NCBI GenBank assembly: GCA_902772645.1
Contig: CACYBM010000031.1
Span: forward strand, 1 to 43,088
Direction: 5' to 3'
Origin: an uncultured Pseudomonadota bacterium
GTDB lineage: Bacteria > Pseudomonadota > Alphaproteobacteria > RUG11792
Length of the DNA: 43,088 nucleotides
Below, piece after piece: positions 26,586 to 36,311 of the stretch (its first letter is position 1; every line of letters begins with the position of its first letter). The translations under genes were made by a program, and so were the position numbers. The notes below the pieces were generated by a model. That model had not been told where the DNA came from. It searched no databases and saw only the letters and a program-made list of their open reading frames with translations.

Positions 26586-28301
26586 ATGAATAATGAGCAA
26601 TCAAATAATATGCAGTCTGATTTCACAACTTTATTAGAACAATCTTTCAAAAAAAACAAAACAAATAATAATAGAGTTGTTGTTGGCAAAATAATTAGTA
26701 TTAAAAACGATAAAGCAATAATAGATGTTGGATTAAAGTCAGAAGGTATCCTGTCTGTATCCAACATAAAGGTATTAAAAGATAGCGATGATATAAAAGT
26801 AGGGGATACTTTAGAAGTATATATTGAGAGGTTTGAAGATAAATTTGGCAATCCAGTATTAAGTATTGAAAAAGCTCAGAAAGAAGCAACGTGGAAGAAA
26901 TTAGAATCGCATTTAAACAGTGGTGAAATCATAGAAGGATTAATAACCAATAGAACTAAAGGTGGTTTTGCAGTAGATCTAAATGGAACTTTAGCATTTC
27001 TTCCTGGTAGTCAAGTAGATTTAAGTATAGTTAGAGATACATCATCATTATTAAATACTAAACAGAAATTTAAAGTAATCAAAATGGATAGAGTTAGAAA
27101 TAATATAGTAGTATCAAGAAGAGCTGTACTAGAGGATGTTAGAAACATTGCTAAGGTAGAAGTATTATCCAAACTTGAAGAAGGAATGGTAATTGATGGA
27201 GTCGTTAAGAATATTACTGAGTATGGTGTGTTCGTTGATATAGGAGGTATTGATGGATTATTACATGTTACAGATATGTCTTGGAAACGTATTTCTTCCC
27301 CTTCTGAAATAGTTAAGGTTGGAGATAAAGTAAAAGTGCAAGTAATAAAATTCAATAAGGATACTGGTAGGGTTTCATTAGGTATGAAACAGCTATCTAA
27401 GACCCCATGGGATGAAACTCTATCAGAGAAATATAAAATAGGAGAGAAATATCAAGGTAAAATAGTTAACATAACAGACTATGGAGTATTTGTAGAATTG
27501 GAAGAATGTATTGAAGGAATGGTTTATAAAGCTGAATTAAGTTGGATTAAAAATGTAAACCCAGCGAAAGTAGTTAACATAGGAGATGTCGTAGATGTAA
27601 AGGTTTTAGAAGTAATTCCAGATAAACATAAGATAAGTTTAAGTATTAAAGCATGTCAACCAAATCCATGTGCTAAGTTTGCTGAGGAACATCCAGTAGG
27701 ATCCAAATTAAAAGGAACGATTAAGAACATTAAAGAGTTCGGTATCTTTGTAGAATTAACAGATGTACTTGACGGTATTATTGCAATGAGAGATATAACA
27801 TGGGGTATATCTTACGATGATGAGCTTGATAGTAGTAATTTTGCAAATAATAGTAAAACCAAGAATTATGAAGTAGGACAAGAAATAGAAGTAGTAGTGT
27901 TAGGAATTAATCAAAATAAAGAGGTAATAAAATTAGGATTAAAACAATTAACGGAAGATCCATATGCGGAAGCGTTAAAATCTACCCATAAAGATGATGT
28001 AGTAAAAGGTAAGGTCAGTAAAGTAACTCCTGATGGAATGGAAGTAAAACTAGAGAATGGATTGCCTTGTTTAATAAAGAGAATCGACATAGGACGTAAT
28101 AGTAAAAAACAATTGAGTGATTATATGGTGGGAGATGAAGTAAAGGCATTAGTTGTTAACGTAAATCCTGATAGAAGACATGTGTTGTTATCAATAAAAG
28201 CACTAGATATTAAAACTGAACATGATGTATTAAAAAAATTAAATTCAGAATCAGGTAAATCAAAACTTGGTGATGTATTAGGTGATGCATTGAAGAAATA
28301 A
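26586..28301 (+). CDS. rpsA: 30S ribosomal protein S1
   Basis: A 571-residue protein with six S1 (OB-fold) RNA-binding repeats in a row. Typical repeat ends are GFAVDLNGTLAFLPGSQ, GVFVDIGGIDGLLHVTDMSW, GVFVELEECIEGMVYKAELSW and GIFVELTDVLDGIIAMRDITW. It binds mRNA and places it on the 30S subunit. The start chosen is ATG 26586, with AAGG 7 bases before it; a GTG two codons upstream is a less likely alternative. In a genome where many starts lack a strong Shine-Dalgarno sequence, S1 is expected to matter. The gene stands alone, without the usual cmk upstream. Confidence 0.97.
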   Translation: MNNEQSNNMQSDFTTLLEQSFKKNKTNNNRVVVGKIISIKNDKAIIDVGLKSEGILSVSNIKVLKDSDDIKVGDTLEVYIERFEDKFGNPVLSIEKAQKEATWKKLESHLNSGEIIEGLITNRTKGGFAVDLNGTLAFLPGSQVDLSIVRDTSSLLNTKQKFKVIKMDRVRNNIVVSRRAVLEDVRNIAKVEVLSKLEEGMVIDGVVKNITEYGVFVDIGGIDGLLHVTDMSWKRISSPSEIVKVGDKVKVQVIKFNKDTGRVSLGMKQLSKTPWDETLSEKYKIGEKYQGKIVNITDYGVFVELEECIEGMVYKAELSWIKNVNPAKVVNIGDVVDVKVLEVIPDKHKISLSIKACQPNPCAKFAEEHPVGSKLKGTIKNIKEFGIFVELTDVLDGIIAMRDITWGISYDDELDSSNFANNSKTKNYEVGQEIEVVVLGINQNKEVIKLGLKQLTEDPYAEALKSTHKDDVVKGKVSKVTPDGMEVKLENGLPCLIKRIDIGRNSKKQLSDYMVGDEVKALVVNVNPDRRHVLLSIKALDIKTEHDVLKKLNSESGKSKLGDVLGDALKK

Positions 28302-28634
28302 AATTGATTTGGCATTAGGGATTATTAATATCCCTAGACCGTATTGTTAAAGATCATTAAATAAAATGATATAATGTAACTCAAGCATGAGGTGTTTAGC
28401 AATTTTGCATACAAGAAATAGAAAATGCTTCGCAAATTGTGCAAGTCGTGACTATAAATTGTACAATTATCATACTTGTAGATACTTTTAATATAACTTG
28501 CTCTTGTGTTTTGTATACAAAATCCGTTCTGGTGTTATAACATGAGCATCGTCAATACGGAATAAAGTACTTATGAACATGAGGACGGTAAAAGTATCAC
28601 CAAACCTCATTATGTTTGTTTATTTTATATTTTT
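28302..28634. other. gene-free stretch with small palindromes
   Basis: About 330 bases without a gene. It holds a terminator-like hairpin after rpsA, the perfect palindrome TTTTGTATACAAAA at 28509-28522, and a possible ATGAGG/CCTCAT pairing near 28580-28610. Composition is slightly less AT-rich than the surroundings, so a small RNA is conceivable, but no family is recognised. Confidence 0.45.
28316..28336 (+). terminator. hairpin after rpsA
   Basis: TAGGGAT and ATCCCTA form a 7-bp stem with a 7-base loop 15 bases after the rpsA stop codon. No run of T follows, so this is a likely but not certain terminator. Confidence 0.45.
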
Positions 28635-29264
28635 TTATCTAATTTCTTCTATATATTCTTCTACAATACAACAACAATTTAAACAATTATTCATTATTTT
28701 GCTTACAATAGTTCTATCATGATTGTTGTTTGTTAGGTGTTTCTTTAATTCTTGGAATGCTTTATTCATTAAATCCTGATAATTGTATATATCATTTGCT
28801 GATGTAACTTTTCCACCAGTAATTGCATTGTTAATGTCTGATAATAATGATATTAAATCTAATATTTTAGATTTAGCAATTTCATTGTTAATATCTATTT
28901 CACTATACATATAATTCAACTTAGCAACTGTAAAATTATGATGAAAATTAAATAATTCTAAACCATTATTCTTATTGTTATCAGCAATATTTTTATATAT
29001 GGCATCATCTTGATTTATCTGGAATTTATTGGATCCGGATACTATTTCTTTACAAATATCATCAAGGGATGTATTATGATCTTTTAAGATATTATCGATT
29101 TCATTTGAATTGGCATTATTACTTGTTCCAATAATTACATCATCTTTTGCACTATTAACACTTTTATTATTGTTATTAAATTTTTCTGCACTGTTAACAA
29201 CTTGCAGATTACCAAATAGTATTGCTACTGTTAATAACATAAATACAATATTGTTATATTTCAT
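28635..29264 (-). CDS. hypothetical exported protein
   Basis: A 209-residue protein I do not recognise. It begins with a good signal peptide (MKYNNIVFMLLTVAILFGNLQVVNSA, cleavage likely after NSA) and continues with an Asn/Lys/Ser-rich linker. A helical region with leucine-rich segments follows (AKSKILDLISLLSDINNAITGG), and near the end there is a tight cysteine group, NNCLNCCCIVEEYIEEI. AGGA lies about 9 bases before ATG 29264. Isolated gene, convergent with rpsA and divergent from the second MFS gene. It resembles in style, but not visibly in sequence, the other exported orphans of the window. Confidence 0.65.
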   Translation of the reverse strand: MKYNNIVFMLLTVAILFGNLQVVNSAEKFNNNNKSVNSAKDDVIIGTSNNANSNEIDNILKDHNTSLDDICKEIVSGSNKFQINQDDAIYKNIADNNKNNGLELFNFHHNFTVAKLNYMYSEIDINNEIAKSKILDLISLLSDINNAITGGKVTSANDIYNYQDLMNKAFQELKKHLTNNNHDRTIVSKIMNNCLNCCCIVEEYIEEIR

Positions 29265-29740
29265 AATTCATTATTCCTAAATAGAAAATTCTAAATATAT
29301 ATTACTATTCTACAATACTTTTAATATTTTTACAAATTTACATTTGTTGCTATCATAATATGATATTATTGTATAAGTTAATTGTCGATTAATACAATTC
29401 GTAAAATGTTGTGGAATTAATTATTCATAGTAGTTTTTTATATACTTAGATCTTATTAACATTTTTCAATGTTTTTTTTACCTTGCTATCACATATAAAC
29501 TATTACCAATAAACTTAACTCTAATCAAGTAAATATATGATTATACAATTGTTTAAACAAGAATCTGTTGCACAAGCTACTATATATAGTATTAATATAA
29601 TTGTTTATATTAATTATTAATTCAAAGATTTAATTGTTTAAATTGACAATGCTTTAATTGTTTAAATTGACCATTTACGCATATTGAACAAATATGTTAA
29701 AATTAAAAATGGTTATTTTGGTGTTTTTGTGAGGAGATTT
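29265..29740. other. divergent intergenic region with a direct repeat
   Basis: About 475 bases of AT-rich sequence between the exported orphan and the second MFS gene. It should hold both promoters. The only structure noticed is the 19-base direct repeat entered separately. An open TTG-initiated extension of the MFS frame from 29684 is not used, because a strong ribosome binding site sits at 29731-29736. Confidence 0.5.
29629..29671 (+). promoter_or_regulatory. 19-bp direct repeat containing two TTGAC elements, upstream of MFS
   Basis: TTTAATTGTTTAAATTGAC occurs at 29629-29647 and again, identical, at 29653-29671. Each copy ends in TTGAC(A/C), a good -35 hexamer, about 70-95 bases before the MFS start codon. 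Either tandem promoters or a tandem operator is possible. The repeat is seen; the role is inferred. Confidence 0.4.
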
Positions 29741-31000
29741 ATGGAAAAAATAACTACTAAATCGCAGACAGCAATACTATCAATAGCTATTTGCTGGATG
29801 TTCTACCTATTTGGATGTTTGTCTAGAGTTGAACCTGGAGTATTAGTTCATGATTTGATCCATGACTTTTCACTGAACGCTACTCAGGTTGGTTTCATTG
29901 TATCAGTAATGTACTGGTCATACAATGGAATGCAAATACCATGGGGAATAATTTTAGATAAAATTGGTTATAAATTCGTTATAACAGCATGTTGTTTTAT
30001 ATGTTCATTAGGAGTGCTAATATTTGGTATTGCTACTAGTGATATACAACTAATGATTGGAAGATTCCTAGTTGGATTGGCTTCATCAGCAGCATTTTTA
30101 AGTTGTGGAAAAGTAGCATCTGAGTTATATGGAAAGAACAAATATCCATTATTCATGGGAATAGCTACATGTATGGGATGCTTAGGAAGTATGCTAGGAA
30201 GTACAGCATCATCATACTTAGCAAAATGGTATGGTTGGAGAAGTGCAACTGTTGGTATAGCTATATTTGGAATTATACTAGGGATATTAGCGTTTTTCGG
30301 ATTACGAACGAATAAAGATGTTAGTAATACTGTAGAAAAACAAAATGTAGATATTGTAGGTGGATTAAAAAGACTAGCTACCAATTATAATGTATGGTTA
30401 ATAGGATTCTATGGAGCTATGTCATACTTGCCAGTGAGTTCTATAGCAGATTTGTGGGGTACTTCATTTATGGAGAAACGATTTAATATACCTACAGAAC
30501 AAGCAGCCATATTACCATCACTTATATATGTAGGATTTGGAGTAGGAAGTGTTGTATCAGCGATATTTGCTGAGAAATGGAATAGTTATAAGAAACCAGT
30601 AATAATATTTACAGTAGGATTAATTTTTACTATGTGGTTAGCAATTTACAATAATTCAATAGGGTTTTTATCTTGCTTAATACTATTTTTTATGGCTAGT
30701 TTTTTTGCAGGAGCTGATACATTAACATTCTCTATGTGCTATGGGTTAGTACCTAAAGAATTTGCGGGTATATCTAGTGGATTTAATAACATGATACTAA
30801 TGATGGGAGGATTATTCTTTGATCCACAATTAGGAAAATTACTAGACACATATAGAGCTGGTAAGGTAACATCCGAGGGCTTACCATTCTATGATCTTAC
30901 AATGTATAGACAAGCATTTGTATGGGTCATAGTTGCAATTTGCCTGTCACTGTTGGCAGTATTTTTTATAAAGGATACTAAACCAAAAAGTGAAGAGTAA
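29741..31000 (+). CDS. MFS transporter
   Basis: A 419-residue inner-membrane carrier with twelve predicted helices. Motif A after helix 2 reads WGIILDKIGYKFVITACC. Helix 4 begins MIGRFLVGLASSAAFLSCGKVASELYG, and the central loop is long and polar (RTNKDVSNTVEKQNVD). The front (YLFGCLSRVEPGVLVHDLIHDFSLNATQVGF) is like MFS proteins common in Legionella, Coxiella and Rickettsiales, whose substrates are mostly unknown. GAGGAG 4 bases before ATG 29741 fixes the start and is the strongest ribosome binding site in the window. It is not closely similar to the first MFS gene. A hairpin follows at 31068. Confidence 0.9.
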   Translation: MEKITTKSQTAILSIAICWMFYLFGCLSRVEPGVLVHDLIHDFSLNATQVGFIVSVMYWSYNGMQIPWGIILDKIGYKFVITACCFICSLGVLIFGIATSDIQLMIGRFLVGLASSAAFLSCGKVASELYGKNKYPLFMGIATCMGCLGSMLGSTASSYLAKWYGWRSATVGIAIFGIILGILAFFGLRTNKDVSNTVEKQNVDIVGGLKRLATNYNVWLIGFYGAMSYLPVSSIADLWGTSFMEKRFNIPTEQAAILPSLIYVGFGVGSVVSAIFAEKWNSYKKPVIIFTVGLIFTMWLAIYNNSIGFLSCLILFFMASFFAGADTLTFSMCYGLVPKEFAGISSGFNNMILMMGGLFFDPQLGKLLDTYRAGKVTSEGLPFYDLTMYRQAFVWVIVAICLSLLAVFFIKDTKPKSEE

Positions 31001-31067
31001 TATTTGTTACTCAGTTTTTTAGACATATATTTAAGTTTGTCTAGACAAATACAATAATAGGTTAGAT

Positions 31068-31088
31068 GGATGGACTTATGATCCATCC
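31068..31088 (+). terminator. hairpin after the second MFS gene
   Basis: GGATGGA and TCCATCC form a 7-bp stem with a 7-base loop. A second weaker pairing (TAGACA/TGTCTA) lies just upstream at about 31019-31043. No long T-run follows, so termination is probable rather than certain. Confidence 0.45.
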
Positions 31089-31372
31089 TGTAAAATTTCA
31101 ATAAAATATTTATAATTTAACAAACAGTAGTGTAAATCTGTTTTATGTCGGATTTGTATTTTAAATTAAATTAGTTTAAATATTTCACTGTCTCATCGTT
31201 GCTTTTAACTTATAATATTGTTTTTACTGCTTGATAGTATTGTTTAGTATATTTGATTATTATATTACCAATGTAATAATATCTTCACTACAAATAAATA
31301 TACCTACAATACTGGTAACACTTTTTAATATCATTCTATTCCTTCAAACATACTATGTTGTGTTAAGTTTTC

Positions 31373-32161
31373 TTATATTTGGTTATCATTTATCTGGTCA
31401 TCTTCTTTATTATGATTTTCTATATCATGTTCTATATCATCACTTGTTCCGTTATTCACATTGGTAGTTGTATTACAATTTATATCATACCTTACAGTTA
31501 TTGATAATACATGATTATTTGTATTATTGTTTAAATTCTTGTTTAATGTATCGTAATTTAAATATATTGTATTTATTTCAAGTGTATTCGATTTTTCACT
31601 GTCATTTATATCTACTTGATTTGCAAATACTGTTTTCCAATTCTTTGTAGCTTTGTGATTATACCGATAAATTTGTACAAGCTTTTCTGTATCTAAGCAA
31701 TCTAGTATTTTTTTATTAATACATTTACTTATACTAATTATTTCATTATTTTGAAATGCTATTTTTCTTTTATTCTTATCTTCTTCCTTTATAACATATT
31801 TACTCTTAACTTTAATTAATGGATCGTCTGATAATCTCTCACTTCTTAAACGTTTTTTAAATATTTGATTATATTTGTTTGCTAATTCCTAATAATAACA
31901 TTCAATAAACAAATCATACAACTGGTACAATGTGTTTATCACTGTTTTTAGGTATTTTAGTCTCACTTAAAAAATCAGAGCTTATACAACTCTCGCATAT
32001 AAGATATTTATATAGTGTTTGTTTTATAACAAAATAATTACTAATATTCATTTAAAATCATATATATATATCCCAAGTATTTTCTTTATATTATCAAATA
32101 TAGAATGTAGTTCTTTATTGCCTTTTAATGCTTGTAACCCATTATTTTCTATATCGTTAGA
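31373..32161 (-). pseudogene. decayed gene of unknown family
   Basis: The minus strand carries a 171-codon open stretch at 31373-31888 without any usable start. It reads protein-like (for example LANKYNQIFKKRLRSERLSD, then KSKYVIKEEDKNKRKIAF) and ends in an acidic, Asn-rich tail. Upstream, an in-frame TAG at 31889-31891 interrupts a continuing frame (LYQLYDLFIECYY-stop-ELANKY). Further up, in another frame near 32050-32161, the fragment NDIENNGLQALKGNKELHSI is still readable. At least one nonsense mutation and one or more frameshifts are therefore present. The family is unknown. Confidence 0.5.
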
Positions 32162-32295
32162 TTTTTTTTACTAGATATTATTTATTTTATTTGCTGTTTA
32201 AATATGTTTATTTATTTGTTTTTTTCAACAAATCATTATAGTGTATTTCTGATTTTATTAAATTATATCTAAATACTTTTAGTATATTGTAACTA

Positions 32296-34272
32296 TCAAT
32301 CATCTACACTATCTAGAAATTCTTCCAATTGTTTATTTGATTCATTTTCTACATGTGCTTCTGTTATCCTTGTATTTGTTTCTTTGTCTATTTCATTATC
32401 ATTTTCATCATCATCTGTTTCTTTATTTTTGTCTATTCTAGGATTATTCTTCCTATTCTTGTTATTATATTGTATAACGTTCTTCAAAAACATAGCAGCT
32501 ATCCTTGCTGGTATTCTACCACCTGTTGATTTCTTAATCATTTTATTACTTAAAATATCATTACCTACCCATATACCTATAGTACATCCCTCATCTGCAT
32601 ACTCTTCAGGGTCATAAAAGCCCATGAACCATGCATCTGTATCTCCATTTGAACCAGTCTTACCATAAACGTCATAATTCACCTTGGCTGCTCTACCAGT
32701 ACCATTCTGAACAACTTCATGTAATAAATCTCTACAACTATTTAGTATTTCATCATCCAATACTTCTATTGGTTCAGGTTCTTCTCTTGAATATATTACT
32801 TCTCCGTTCTTTTTTCTTATTTCTAAAACACAATATGGTGCTACATAATATCCGTCCATGAATGCTGCATAAGCTCCTGTGAAGTCTTTTAATGTTACTG
32901 GAGTAGTTCCCAATGCTACACTCATATCTTCCTCTGATACGTTAGTTATACCTAGTTTTTTGGCAAACTGTGCAACCCTTTTTAGTCCTACTGATTGAGC
33001 TAGTCTTATACTCACAGCATTAACTGAATGTGAAAATCCTGATAGTAAAGAAATAGACCCTCTTGATCTCCATCCGTAATTCTTAGGATGCCAACTATCT
33101 ATTGATACTGGTGTATCTGATACTTGATCATATAATTGATAACCATATTCCAATGCTGCTCCAAATACCATGATTTTAAAGGCAGAGCCTGGAAACCTTT
33201 GAGCTTGTACTACCCTATTAAACTGATTAGATTGATAGTCTACGCCTCCAATCATTGCTTGTATTGCACCATTTCTATCTATACATAAGAAAGCTACTTG
33301 TGAAAATTTATAATTTTTACTCTCAGTATTATAATAGAAATTAACAGCTTCCTCTGCTATTTTCTGTTTATTATCATCAAATGTAGTAACAACTACTATG
33401 TCACTATTTAATTCGCCCAGTATTTTCTTTGCTTGATCATATGCATAATTACAGAAGTATTGAGAATTATCGCATCTAATGCTATTTTCTTTTGCTTTGC
33501 ATATATTAGCTTTTTCTATCTTTTTAGCATCTTTTATGTATCCTTGTTCTTCCATTTTCTTTAGAACTAACATTGCTCTATTGTGTGCATATGACCTATG
33601 TTCAGAAGGATTATACTTGGTAGGAGCCTTTAATGATCCTGCCAATAGTGCTGATTCAAACACATTTAATTGACGCGCATGTTTATTAAAGTGCTTCTTT
33701 GCAGCTGCTTCAATACCATAAGTACCAGCTCCAAAATACACTCTATTTAAATACATCATCATTATTTCAGTCTTTGAAAACCTATGTTCCAACCACAAAG
33801 CAAGTAATAGCTCCTTTATTTTTCTACTTATTGTCTTATCATGATAAGTTACACACCCTTCTACTATCAGTATATTTTTAGCTAATTGCTGAGTAATTGT
33901 AGATCCACCCTGTGCTATACTATGTGATATATAATTCCTATATATGGCTCTAGCTAGTCCAATAAAATCGACTCCAAAATGGCTAAAAAATCTCTTGTCT
34001 TCTATTGCTACAAAAGCAGCTATTACATGTTGTGGTAAATCTTTTATTTGTACTACTTCTTCATATAAATCACCATAATTTCCCAATACTTTACCATTAC
34101 GAGATTGTATCTCAACTGAAGGCACTCTTATCGCTGTATTTATATTATTAAGATCTGGTAATTCATTTGCGTAATATATCAATACTCCTGCAACACATAA
34201 TATACCAAGTAAAGTAAATCCTGCAGTAATTTTAAATAATATTCTAAAAAATGTTGATAATTTACCATTCAT
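32296..34272 (-). CDS. mrcA: penicillin-binding protein 1A, bifunctional
   Basis: A 658-residue class A penicillin-binding protein that polymerises and cross-links peptidoglycan. After one N-terminal membrane anchor (FKITAGFTLLGILCVAGVLIYY), the glycosyltransferase domain shows EDKRFFSHFGVD and QGGSTITQQLAKN. The transpeptidase domain has SAFK (the active-site serine), HSVN and KTGSNG. The acidic Asn/Glu-rich tail after about residue 610 is lineage-specific. The start taken is ATG 34272, 11 bases inside the end of parB; a GTG two codons upstream is possible. There is no clear ribosome binding site, so translation is probably coupled to parB. E. coli PBP1A has about 850 residues; this shorter form lacks the extra OB-type insertion. 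Confidence 0.94.
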   Translation of the reverse strand: MNGKLSTFFRILFKITAGFTLLGILCVAGVLIYYANELPDLNNINTAIRVPSVEIQSRNGKVLGNYGDLYEEVVQIKDLPQHVIAAFVAIEDKRFFSHFGVDFIGLARAIYRNYISHSIAQGGSTITQQLAKNILIVEGCVTYHDKTISRKIKELLLALWLEHRFSKTEIMMMYLNRVYFGAGTYGIEAAAKKHFNKHARQLNVFESALLAGSLKAPTKYNPSEHRSYAHNRAMLVLKKMEEQGYIKDAKKIEKANICKAKENSIRCDNSQYFCNYAYDQAKKILGELNSDIVVVTTFDDNKQKIAEEAVNFYYNTESKNYKFSQVAFLCIDRNGAIQAMIGGVDYQSNQFNRVVQAQRFPGSAFKIMVFGAALEYGYQLYDQVSDTPVSIDSWHPKNYGWRSRGSISLLSGFSHSVNAVSIRLAQSVGLKRVAQFAKKLGITNVSEEDMSVALGTTPVTLKDFTGAYAAFMDGYYVAPYCVLEIRKKNGEVIYSREEPEPIEVLDDEILNSCRDLLHEVVQNGTGRAAKVNYDVYGKTGSNGDTDAWFMGFYDPEEYADEGCTIGIWVGNDILSNKMIKKSTGGRIPARIAAMFLKNVIQYNNKNRKNNPRIDKNKETDDDENDNEIDKETNTRITEAHVENESNKQLEEFLDSVDD

Positions 34273-35149
34273 TATCACTAATCAATTTACTTACTACTTT
34301 ATCCAATTCTTCATATGTTTTACATAGTATTGTAAGTTTTCCACCAGCCTTAGTAATAACTAATTTTGTAGGAATATTTAATGATTTCTCTATTCTATTT
34401 GCTATTTCTTCAGATTCTTCATCTCTTACAGGTAATATTGGGGTACCAATAGTATTGGATTTATAATTATCTTTATTATTATATTCATTGCTATTACCTA
34501 TTGGATTATTTAATCGTTTTAAATATTGTTCAGTTTGACTTGGACTTAGATTTTCCCTAATAATTAGGTCAGCTACATCTATTGCATTATCCAATCCTAT
34601 TAATTGTATAGCATTATCAAAACATATAAGTCCATCCTTAATAAACTGTTGTATTTTCCCATCTAAAGTAAGTAATCCTAAAACATTATTGATATAATTT
34701 CTTTTTTTACAAATAATTATTGAAATATCATTCATTGAACATTTATACTTATCCATTAAATAACTTATAGCATTTGCTTCTTCAATTGGATTGATGTTTA
34801 TTCTATTATAATTATCAATTAATGCCAATACCCTACATTCCTTATCATCCGCAGTTATAACAATTGATGGTATTTTATTAAGTCCTATTAACTGAGCAGC
34901 TCTCCATCTCCGTTCTCCTGAGATAATAACGTATTTATTATCTTCTGTCTCTTTAATAACTATTGGTTGTATTACACCATGCATTGATATTGAATCAGCT
35001 AATTCCTGCATACTATTATCATCAATAATCTCTCGGTATTTAAAATTATTTGGATATATTAAATCTATATCTATCAATAGTGGATTATTATTATTAATTG
35101 AAATATCTCCTAGTAAAGCTGCTAACCCTCTTCCTAGTTTTTTCTCCAT
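34262..35149 (-). CDS. parB: chromosome-partitioning protein ParB
   Basis: A 295-residue ParB. The N-terminus MEKKLGRGLAALLG is the typical ParA-contacting end. The ParB/Noc CTPase domain follows with VIQPIVIKE and ISGERRWRAAQL (the GERRxRA box). Next is a DNA-binding region with helix-turn-helix character, and the dimerisation domain at the C-terminus ends GGKLTILCKTYEELDKVV. It loads at parS sites and spreads to organise the origin region. Its start overlaps the end of parA by 16 bases and its end overlaps mrcA by 11. No full 16-bp parS palindrome was found in this window by eye. Confidence 0.95.
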   Translation of the reverse strand: MEKKLGRGLAALLGDISINNNNPLLIDIDLIYPNNFKYREIIDDNSMQELADSISMHGVIQPIVIKETEDNKYVIISGERRWRAAQLIGLNKIPSIVITADDKECRVLALIDNYNRININPIEEANAISYLMDKYKCSMNDISIIICKKRNYINNVLGLLTLDGKIQQFIKDGLICFDNAIQLIGLDNAIDVADLIIRENLSPSQTEQYLKRLNNPIGNSNEYNNKDNYKSNTIGTPILPVRDEESEEIANRIEKSLNIPTKLVITKAGGKLTILCKTYEELDKVVSKLISDNEW

Positions 35150-35919
35150 TTTGACTCCTTTTCCTTCAATAAGAATTCCTTAGCTAATTCCATATAAGCC
35201 TGAGACCCAACGCATTTTACATCATATATTAATACTGGTTTACCATGAGATGGTGCCTCAGAAACTTTTACATTTCTTGGAATAACTGTATTAAATACCA
35301 TATTACCAAGGTGTGTCTTAACATCACTACTTACAGACAAGTTCAATGCATTCCTTTTATCGAACATAGTCAATAGTACGCCAAATAATTTTAAATTTTC
35401 GTTAAATGATTTTTTTATTTGTTGAATAGATTTAAGTAATTGACTTAACCCTTCTAATGCATAGTATTCACATTGTAATGGTACTAACACGCCATTTGCT
35501 GCTACCAAAGCATTCAATGTAAGTATACCCATTGATGGTGGTGCATCGATTATTATGTAATCAAACATGTCATTATAAGGTTCTAAAGCTCTTTTTAATA
35601 TACTTTGTCTATTATGAATTTGTGCTAATTCAATTTCTGCTCCAATTAAATTAATATCGGATGGAAGTAAAGTCAGTCCGGGTATATCTGTTTCCATTAT
35701 TATTTCGGATACTGTTTTTGATTGTAATAATAAATCATAACTACTTCCTTTTTTTGATGAATATATTCCTAAACCAGTAGTTGCATTATTTTGAGGATCA
35801 AAATCGATTAGTAATACTCTTTTTTTTACTGCTGCCAATGCAGTAGATAGATTTATAGCAGTAGTAGTCTTACCCACTCCACCCTTCTGATTAGCTATTG
35901 TTATTACTAATGACACCAT
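35134..35919 (-). CDS. parA: chromosome-partitioning ATPase ParA
   Basis: A 261-residue ParA/Soj ATPase. The deviant Walker A motif is KGGVGKTT (residues 12-19), followed by LLIDFDPQNNATTGLG. The Walker B strand is DYIIIDAPPSMG. Full length for the chromosomal type with no extra DNA-binding domain at the front, so it is the chromosomal partition ATPase rather than a plasmid type. AGGAG close before ATG 35919 marks the start. It is the first gene of a parA-parB-mrcA transcript whose members overlap. The usual neighbours rsmG and mnmG are absent. Confidence 0.96.
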   Translation of the reverse strand: MVSLVITIANQKGGVGKTTTAINLSTALAAVKKRVLLIDFDPQNNATTGLGIYSSKKGSSYDLLLQSKTVSEIIMETDIPGLTLLPSDINLIGAEIELAQIHNRQSILKRALEPYNDMFDYIIIDAPPSMGILTLNALVAANGVLVPLQCEYYALEGLSQLLKSIQQIKKSFNENLKLFGVLLTMFDKRNALNLSVSSDVKTHLGNMVFNTVIPRNVKVSEAPSHGKPVLIYDVKCVGSQAYMELAKEFLLKEKESKWRKN

Positions 35920-36311
35920 TATCTCCTATTTATACATACTAATAAATTATTTACAACTTATTAACTAACTCATGTGAATTGATTTATTATATCAAAATTA
36001 TACTATAATTTGTATTACTAACCATTAACTTAATTGTAGAATCAATAGTTGATTATATTGATGTTGTTTATTACGTACATAGTATTATAATAACATAAGT
36101 ACTAATAAAATTAATAATATTATTTACATACTATAAATATTACATTTAGAAAATGTGAATCAATTACAACGACTATTTGAATTTATTAAACTATGATGTA
36201 TTTATACAAATGTACTAATCTATATTATTATATAATAAAAATATATTAACAAATAATTAACTACCATTACTTTAGAATACTATTAATGGGTATTTATTAA
36301 TATGTAAAATA
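35920..36311. other. gene-free divergent region upstream of parA
   Basis: About 390 bases, more than 80 % A+T by eye. No reading frame, repeat or hairpin stands out. It should hold the promoters of parA and of the exported protein at 36312. Confidence 0.5.

Noticed and set aside
31231-31650. Two short hydrophobic plus-strand frames (78 and 60 codons)
   Set aside because: They are antisense to the decayed minus-strand gene or in its AT-rich flank, and lack start signals.
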